A stretch of 33,609 nt of DNA, taken from CBIFWW01 sp966186435. GTDB lineage: Bacteria; Pseudomonadota; Gammaproteobacteria; Enterobacterales; Enterobacteriaceae. Both the position numbers and the translations under genes were made by a program. Under the pieces are notes generated by a model. The model saw only the letters and a list, made by a program, of their open reading frames with translations, had not been told where the DNA came from and made no database searches. Shown one piece after another: positions 28,789 to 33,609 of the stretch (its first letter is position 1; each line of letters starts with the position of its first letter). The stretch spans positions 1 to 33,609 of the forward strand of contig CBIFWW010000015.1 in assembly GCA_966186435.1 (NCBI GenBank), in the 5' to 3' direction.

Positions 28789-30468
28789 ATGCATCATGCC
28801 ACCCCGCTCATTACCACCATTGTTGGTGGCCTCGTGCTGGCCTTTTTATTGGGTATGCTCGCCAACAGGCTGCGCATATCGCCACTGGTGGGTTACCTGT
28901 TAGCGGGCGTTCTTGCGGGTCCTTTTACGCCGGGTTTCGTGGCTGATACCAAATTAGCGCCAGAGCTGGCAGAGCTGGGCGTGATCCTGTTGATGTTTGG
29001 CGTGGGGCTGCACTTCTCTCTTAAAGACCTGATGGCGGTGAAAAAAATCGCTATCCCGGGGGCTATTTGCCAGATAGCGGTGGCGACATTGCTCGGCTGG
29101 GGGTTGGCGGCCGCGATAGGTTGGCCATTAATGACCGGCATTGTCTTCGGCTTGTGTTTGTCTACGGCGAGTACTGTAGTGCTGCTGCGCGCCCTGGAAG
29201 AGCGCCAGTTAATTGATAGCCAGCGCGGGCAAATCGCCATCGGCTGGCTGATTGTCGAAGATCTGGTGATGGTATTGACCCTGGTGATGCTACCCGCCAT
29301 TGCCGGAATGCTGGAAAAAGGCGACATTGGTTTCGCCTCCCTAACCCTCGATTTGAGTATTACTATTGGCAAAGTAGTAGCCTTTATCGCCCTGATGATG
29401 CTGGTGGGCCGCCGCCTGGTGCCGTGGATCCTGGCACGCAGCGCCGCTACTGGCTCCCGCGAGCTGTTTACTCTTTCGGTATTAGCCATGGCGCTGGGCA
29501 TTGCCATGGGCGCGGTGGAGCTATTTGATGTCTCCTTCGCCCTGGGGGCGTTTTTCGCCGGAATGGTGTTAAACGAATCAGAGCTGAGCCACCGTGCTGC
29601 CCACGATACCCTGCCGCTACGTGACGCCTTCGCGGTACTGTTTTTTGTCTCCGTAGGGATGCTATTCGACTGGAAAGTGCTGTTCGACCACCCGTTAGCG
29701 GTGCTGGGCACCGTAGTGATTATCATCTTTGGTAAATCCCTGGCAGCCTTTGTGATTGTGCGTCTGTTCGGCCACTCTCAACGCACCGCTCTGACCATCG
29801 CCGCCAGCCTGGCGCAGATTGGTGAATTTGCTTTTATCCTTGCCGGCCTGGGAATGGCGTTGGATCTGCTGCCGCAGGTGGGCCAGAATTTGGTGCTGGC
29901 CGGGGCTATCTTGTCGATCATGCTTAACCCGGTAGTCTTCGCCCTGCTGGAAAAGTTCCTCGCCAAAACCGAAACCCTGGAAGAACAAACTCTGGAAGAG
30001 GCCGTGGAGGACGAAACCCAGATCCCAGTGGATATCTGTAACCATGTGGTACTGGTGGGCTTTGGCCGCGTCGGTGGGCTATTGGGTGAGAAGCTGATTG
30101 CGAAAGACATTCCGCTGGTGGTGATTGAAACCAGCCGTACCCGGGTAGATGAACTACGAGCCAGAGGGATCCGCGCGGTACTGGGCAACGCAGCCAATGA
30201 AGAGATCATGTCGTTGGCCCATATGGACTGCGCCCGCTGGCTGCTGGTGACTATTCCCAATGGCTATGAAGCCGGTGAGATCGTCGCCAGCGCCCGCTCC
30301 CGTAACCCGGATATCGAGATTATCGCCCGCGCCCACTACGACGATGAAGTGGAATACATCAGCGAGCGCGGGGCTGATGAAGTAGTGATGGGTGAACGTG
30401 AGATTGCCAATACTATGCTGGGACTGCTGAGCAGACCCCAACCGCCGGTAGAGACCGTTAGCGGGTAA
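28789..30468 (+). CDS. ybaL: CPA2-family cation/proton antiporter YbaL (KefB-like)
   Basis: The 559-residue protein has an N-terminal transporter domain of 12 or 13 helices (about residues 5-385), including GVILLMFGVGLHFSLKDLM and GFALGAFFAGM-type segments. A cytosolic RCK/TrkA-N domain (about 410-530) follows, opening with the nucleotide-binding VVLVGFGRVGGLLGEKL and ending near residue 545. This is the Kef-type arrangement for gated potassium or cation efflux coupled to protons. Its physiological ion and ligand are not established. AAGGAG upstream of ATG 28789 is a strong ribosome site. It converges on gsk with a shared hairpin between. Confidence 0.94.
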   Translation: MHHATPLITTIVGGLVLAFLLGMLANRLRISPLVGYLLAGVLAGPFTPGFVADTKLAPELAELGVILLMFGVGLHFSLKDLMAVKKIAIPGAICQIAVATLLGWGLAAAIGWPLMTGIVFGLCLSTASTVVLLRALEERQLIDSQRGQIAIGWLIVEDLVMVLTLVMLPAIAGMLEKGDIGFASLTLDLSITIGKVVAFIALMMLVGRRLVPWILARSAATGSRELFTLSVLAMALGIAMGAVELFDVSFALGAFFAGMVLNESELSHRAAHDTLPLRDAFAVLFFVSVGMLFDWKVLFDHPLAVLGTVVIIIFGKSLAAFVIVRLFGHSQRTALTIAASLAQIGEFAFILAGLGMALDLLPQVGQNLVLAGAILSIMLNPVVFALLEKFLAKTETLEEQTLEEAVEDETQIPVDICNHVVLVGFGRVGGLLGEKLIAKDIPLVVIETSRTRVDELRARGIRAVLGNAANEEIMSLAHMDCARWLLVTIPNGYEAGEIVASARSRNPDIEIIARAHYDDEVEYISERGADEVVMGEREIANTMLGLLSRPQPPVETVSG

Positions 30469-30472
30469 GATC

Positions 30473-30498
30473 AAAAACGCCGGGTGATGCCCGGCGTT
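30473..30498 (-). terminator. Intrinsic terminator between ybaL and gsk
   Basis: AACGCCGGG (30476-30484), loop TGATG and CCCGGCGTT (30490-30498) form a perfect 9-bp stem. On the minus strand it is followed by a run of Ts (the As at 30473-30477), so it mainly terminates gsk; on the plus strand only a poor T-tract follows, so ybaL termination here would be weaker. Confidence 0.85.
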
Positions 30499-30502
30499 GT
30501 TA

Positions 30503-31807
30503 TTAGCGTTCCCAGTAAGCTTCTTCCAGGCTGTCTTCCCGCTCCGGTAAGCCCTTGGTCAGCCGCGGCGAGTGCTGGTTTAACACCTGATAGCTTACGC
30601 GGTTGGCGTATTTACATACCTGCGCCAGGGAGGAGTAAGTCAGCCAGCTATATTTATGCTTGCTGGAGTTTGGCACATTATCGCGGTGGAATTTGTTGGC
30701 GGTAATGTCGTGGAGCAGCGCCGCCAGTGCCCCATCCCCCGCGCCGTTAGTATTCATGATCTTCTCCGGGCCGCCCATATACGGGGCGATATGGGAGAAA
30801 ATACGTAACGGCTGTTCGCAGTCTTTATGGCGCATGGCGCGGCTGAATTCGAACTGGTTAAACTCAGCAATTGCCCCCGGCAGCAGCGGGTGCTGGGTTT
30901 TACGTTTTACGTCATCTTCAGTAAAGCCAGCCATATACAGCCCCACCGGCCCGGCGGTACACAGCACTAAATCCACCCAATCCAGAGCCTTATCGGACGC
31001 CAGCAGTGGGTCGCTTTCACCGGTCAGGGCCTCACCTTCTTCTTCATTCATTGCCAGAATGGAGACATGTTCCTTGAGGAATTCACGCCACCACTGGGGG
31101 TTATCCGCCACCACAAATTTAGTGCCCAGGGTCATTACAATCGGTACGTCGTGTTTTTTTGCCCATTGGATGGCTTGCATGGTGGCATCCAGCATCGGCT
31201 CACCGGGTTTACAGCGCACCAGATAGGCGCTGAGCACCAGGGCAGAGGCACCGGAAATCACCGATTCGGGGATGCTTTCAGGACGCAGGTGATTCATGCA
31301 GCCGGGGCTGATGGCGAAGGTACGCTCACCGGACTCATTAATCAGAGTGAAGCAGCGGCCAATCGGGCCATTAACTCCTTGAAGGTAATTCAAATCGGTA
31401 CGGCTGGAGGTATTGCACAGGTAACGGTAGGCGTAGCCGCCGATCTCAATATTGCTGCACATTACGCCCAGCAGCACGGAACGGTCATCGGCCAGAACCG
31501 AGTAGTTATGCATGGTGTTACCGATGGTGCCACCGGCAAACTGGTGAGTGATCAGATCGCGACTGGTCAGCTCCTGATATAACGCTTCGGCTATATCATC
31601 TTCAATCACCAACGAGTGGCCGAAGCTTAGGCCGTAGCGGCCCACGAAGTCATCATCCACTTTGGCTTCGATATCCACCAGGGTCTGGTCGATACCCACC
31701 ACCCAGGAGGTACTGATTTCACTTTCAGGTTGGGCCTGCTTGAGTAATGGGTCGCGAAGACTGACGGGGAAGTAATGCCTGGATTTACGTTTACCGGGAA
31801 ATTTCAT
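30503..31807 (-). CDS. gsk: Inosine-guanosine kinase
   Basis: Gsk phosphorylates inosine and guanosine with ATP to IMP and GMP in the purine salvage pathway. The 434-residue protein is the E. coli length and belongs to the PfkB/ribokinase fold. It contains HQFAGGTIGNTMHNYSVL for substrate binding and LVLCTAGPVGLYM. The anion-hole and catalytic Asp motif is in IMNTNGAGDGALAALL. The start at 31807 gives the conserved MKFPGKRKSRHYFPV; the frame extends 14 codons upstream without conservation. The ribosome site is unremarkable. It has its own terminator and is adjacent to hemH, since aes is missing here. Confidence 0.97.
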   Translation of the reverse strand: MKFPGKRKSRHYFPVSLRDPLLKQAQPESEISTSWVVGIDQTLVDIEAKVDDDFVGRYGLSFGHSLVIEDDIAEALYQELTSRDLITHQFAGGTIGNTMHNYSVLADDRSVLLGVMCSNIEIGGYAYRYLCNTSSRTDLNYLQGVNGPIGRCFTLINESGERTFAISPGCMNHLRPESIPESVISGASALVLSAYLVRCKPGEPMLDATMQAIQWAKKHDVPIVMTLGTKFVVADNPQWWREFLKEHVSILAMNEEEGEALTGESDPLLASDKALDWVDLVLCTAGPVGLYMAGFTEDDVKRKTQHPLLPGAIAEFNQFEFSRAMRHKDCEQPLRIFSHIAPYMGGPEKIMNTNGAGDGALAALLHDITANKFHRDNVPNSSKHKYSWLTYSSLAQVCKYANRVSYQVLNQHSPRLTKGLPEREDSLEEAYWER

Positions 31808-31854
31808 GATATGCGAAGGCTGTAAGCTGCAAAGCAAGAATACTAGCACATTCA

Positions 31855-31877
31855 GGGCCGGGTGTGATGCCCGGCCC
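31855..31877 (-). repeat. Hairpin after hemH (REP-like, no T-tract)
   Basis: GGGCCGGG (31855-31862) pairs perfectly with CCCGGCCC (31870-31877) around a 7-nt loop, six bases after the hemH stop. No T-run follows. The core CCGGGTG-(TG)-ATGCCCGG is nearly the same as the gsk terminator hairpin at 30476-30498, so the two may belong to one repeat family. Confidence 0.6.
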
Positions 31878-31883
31878 GGTGGT

Positions 31884-32846
31884 TCACGCCGCGTTAATCA
31901 GCGTTTGCATCATGGCGATATGTTGCGGGGAATCATTCAGCGCCGGGATGTAATGGTAACTCCCCCCGCCTGCATGCTGGAAGAACTCTCGGTTCTGAAC
32001 CGCAATCTCTTCCAGGGTTTCCAGGCAATCCGCTGCAAAGCCCGGGCACATCACCTGAATATGTTTCACGCCTTTCTCGCCCAACATCTTCATGGTTTCA
32101 TCGGTATAAGGCGTCAGCCAGGGTTCACGACCGAAGCGGGACTGGAAGGTCATCATCACCTTTTCCGGCGGCAAGCCCAACGCCGCCACTACTTCACGGG
32201 TCGTGGCCCGGCAGCGTTGCGGATAATCATCGCCCTCATCAGCATAACGTTGTGGGATGCCGTGGTAGGAAAGCACCAGCACATCCGGCTCACCGTGCTG
32301 TTTAAAACTGGCCTGAGCTGAAGCCACCAGCGCCTGAATATAAGCGGGGTGCTCGGCATAGTCGCGGATAAAGGTTACACCCGGCACGTGGCGAGTCTTA
32401 GCAAGGACACGGCCTAATTCATCCCATACTGCCCCTACCGTAGAGCAGGAATACTGCGGATAGAGTGGCAGTACCACAAGGTGCTCCACGTTTTGGGCCT
32501 GAAGATCCGCCACCGCGCTTTCCAGCGAAGGCTGACCGTAGCTCATGCCCAGCGCCACCGGCACATCCTCACCCATAAGTTCATCCAGAGCGCCGGCCTG
32601 AGCCTGGCTAAACACCATTAGCGGTGAACCACCCTCCATCCACACTGACTGATAAAGTTTGGCAACCCGGGGGGATCGCAGTGGCAGGATCACGCCATGA
32701 AGCAGCGGCCACCATAACAGGCGCGGGGTATCAACAACGCGCTTATCACTGAGGAACTGGCGCAAGTAACGCTTCACGGCGGCAGGGCTGGGATCGCTTG
32801 GGGTCCCCAGATTAACCAGTAAAACTCCTCGTTTTTCCTGACGCAA
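31884..32846 (-). CDS. hemH: Ferrochelatase (TTG start)
   Basis: HemH inserts Fe2+ into protoporphyrin IX, the last step of haem synthesis, at the inner face of the inner membrane. With a TTG start at 32846 the protein is 320 residues, the E. coli length, beginning (M)RQEKRGVLLVNLGTP. The start is supported by AAGGAG seven bases upstream; no ATG fits the conserved N-terminus. Family motifs include VWMEGGSPLM, VVLPLYPQYSCSTVGAV, LSYHGIPQRYADEGDDYPQ with the catalytic His, and MCPGFAADCLETLEEI with the catalytic Glu in ETLEE. It lies between adk and gsk on the minus strand. Confidence 0.96.
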   Translation of the reverse strand: MRQEKRGVLLVNLGTPSDPSPAAVKRYLRQFLSDKRVVDTPRLLWWPLLHGVILPLRSPRVAKLYQSVWMEGGSPLMVFSQAQAGALDELMGEDVPVALGMSYGQPSLESAVADLQAQNVEHLVVLPLYPQYSCSTVGAVWDELGRVLAKTRHVPGVTFIRDYAEHPAYIQALVASAQASFKQHGEPDVLVLSYHGIPQRYADEGDDYPQRCRATTREVVAALGLPPEKVMMTFQSRFGREPWLTPYTDETMKMLGEKGVKHIQVMCPGFAADCLETLEEIAVQNREFFQHAGGGSYHYIPALNDSPQHIAMMQTLINAA

Positions 32847-32947
32847 TGTACGGCTCCTTTTGGCGTGAATTGATTGACGATTGTAGCGTAAAAGCCGCCA
32901 ATTAATACCGATTGCATTAACAGGTTTCGCGCCGCCAACCCTCAGAT

Positions 32948-32975
32948 AAAAAAATACCAGGCCGTGGCCTGGTAT
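32948..32975 (-). terminator. Intrinsic terminator of adk
   Basis: On the minus strand ATACCAGGCC and GGCCTGGTAT (32975-32954) form a perfect 10-bp stem with a 2-nt loop (in practice an 8-bp stem with a larger loop), followed by Ts (the As at 32948-32954). It lies 17 bp after the adk stop. Confidence 0.9.
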
Positions 32976-32992
32976 GGTTGGCAACTGGGGAA

Positions 32993-33609
32993 TTACTCGA
33001 GGATTTTTGCCAGTTCGGCGCGTACGTCTGAAACAGACTGGGTACCGTCGATTTTGGCGTATTTGGTGTTACCGGCTTCGGCTTCTAAGCTGTAATAGCC
33101 AATCAGCGGCGCGGTCATCTGATGGTATTCCACCAGGCGCTTACGAACGGTCTCTTCCTGGTCGTCTTTACGGGTGGTCAACTCATCACCGGTCACATCG
33201 TCTTTCCCTTCCACTTTTGGCGGGTTGTATTTGATGTGATAAACGCGGCCAGAAGCAGCGTGTACGCGACGGCCAATGATGCGGTCAACAATCAGATCGT
33301 CCGGTACGTCGAATTCCAGAACGAAATCTACGTTGATACCGGCTTCTTTCATGGCATCAGCCTGAGGGATAGTGCGCGGGAACCCGTCCAGCAGGAAACC
33401 TTTACGGCAATCTTCCTGGGTGATGCGTTCTTTTACCAGGGCAATAACCAGCTCATCGGTCACCAGTTTACCGGCGTCCATGATGTCTTTAGCCTGTTTA
33501 CCCAGCTCGGAGCCAGATTTTACCGCAGCACGCAGCATATCGCCGGTAGAGATTTGCGGAATACCGTATTTCTCCATGATGAACTGAGCCTGAGTGCCTT
33601 TACCTGCGC
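32993..33609 (-). CDS. adk: Adenylate kinase, 5' end cut by the window
   Basis: Adk interconverts ATP + AMP and 2 ADP. The visible 204 codons lack only about the first ten residues compared with the 214-residue E. coli enzyme; the frame enters the window inside the P-loop at AGKGTQAQFI. The AMP-binding QISTGDMLRAAVKSG, the LVKERI helix and FLLDGFPRTIPQADAM with the catalytic Arg are present. The long-type LID domain follows (IIGRRVHAASGRVYH to KDDVTGDELTTRKDD), with no zinc cysteines, as in enterobacteria. It is intact in the region seen and ends in a strong terminator. Confidence 0.97.
   Translation of the reverse strand, partial: AGKGTQAQFIMEKYGIPQISTGDMLRAAVKSGSELGKQAKDIMDAGKLVTDELVIALVKERITQEDCRKGFLLDGFPRTIPQADAMKEAGINVDFVLEFDVPDDLIVDRIIGRRVHAASGRVYHIKYNPPKVEGKDDVTGDELTTRKDDQEETVRKRLVEYHQMTAPLIGYYSLEAEAGNTKYAKIDGTQSVSDVRAELAKILE

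Noticed and set aside
1..33609. CRISPR arrays, insertion sequences or a complete prophage
   Set aside because: No regularly spaced direct repeats, no transposase or integrase signature and no phage structural genes were seen on either strand.

Overview
The window is a chromosomal segment from a member of the Enterobacterales. The evidence is gene-by-gene collinearity with the E. coli adk-to-argU region, near full-length matches to E. coli proteins recalled from memory, an E. coli-like CueR-copA promoter, a PurR box before purE, and the ChiX sRNA between ybaP and ybaK. Genes that E. coli carries between these landmarks are missing here (aes, ybaST, ybaQ, ybbLM, the rhsD/allantoin block, ybcI), so it is not E. 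coli or Salmonella. I do not assign a genus.

Positions 1-5745 are accessory DNA, visibly richer in A+T than the rest. They hold the end of a type III secretion locus of the Inv-Mxi-Spa (SPI-1-like) type, read on the minus strand in the order invF-like regulator, invG-like secretin, invE-like gatekeeper, invA-like export gate (cut by the window edge). A divergent iagB-like lytic transglycosylase follows, then a 401-bp gene-free stretch with a large inverted repeat, an unrecognised small membrane-anchored protein, and a block resembling the RNA II promoter region of ColE1/p15A-type plasmid origins. All of this abuts the 3' end of tRNA-Arg(TCT) argU, a known integration site, so it reads as a genomic island. 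No integrase is visible at this end.

Positions 5746-13125 are core genes: argU, folD-ybcJ, cysS (divergent), ppiB-lpxH, purEK and selU. A 36-codon remnant of an outer-membrane barrel gene lies between selU and ybbP.

Positions 13261-20186 carry ybbP-ybbA, divergent from tesA with overlapping 5' ends, then ybbO, cnoX and qmcA-ybbJ. Positions 20183-23244 are the copper module cueR/copA. Its CueR-type promoter has a 19-bp spacer, and copA contains the slippery heptamer that would give the 70-residue CopA(Z) chaperone by -1 frameshifting. A Phd/YefM-ParE-type toxin-antitoxin pair sits between copA and ybaP.

Positions 23967-33609 carry ybaP, chiX (minus), ybaK, ushA (minus), fsr, ybaL, gsk (minus), hemH (minus, TTG start) and a partial adk (minus). 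The main points of interest are the T3SS island at argU, the ColE1-like origin remnant beside it, the copA frameshift signal, ChiX, the barrel relic at the selU/ybbP junction, and the toxin's odd C-terminal tail.
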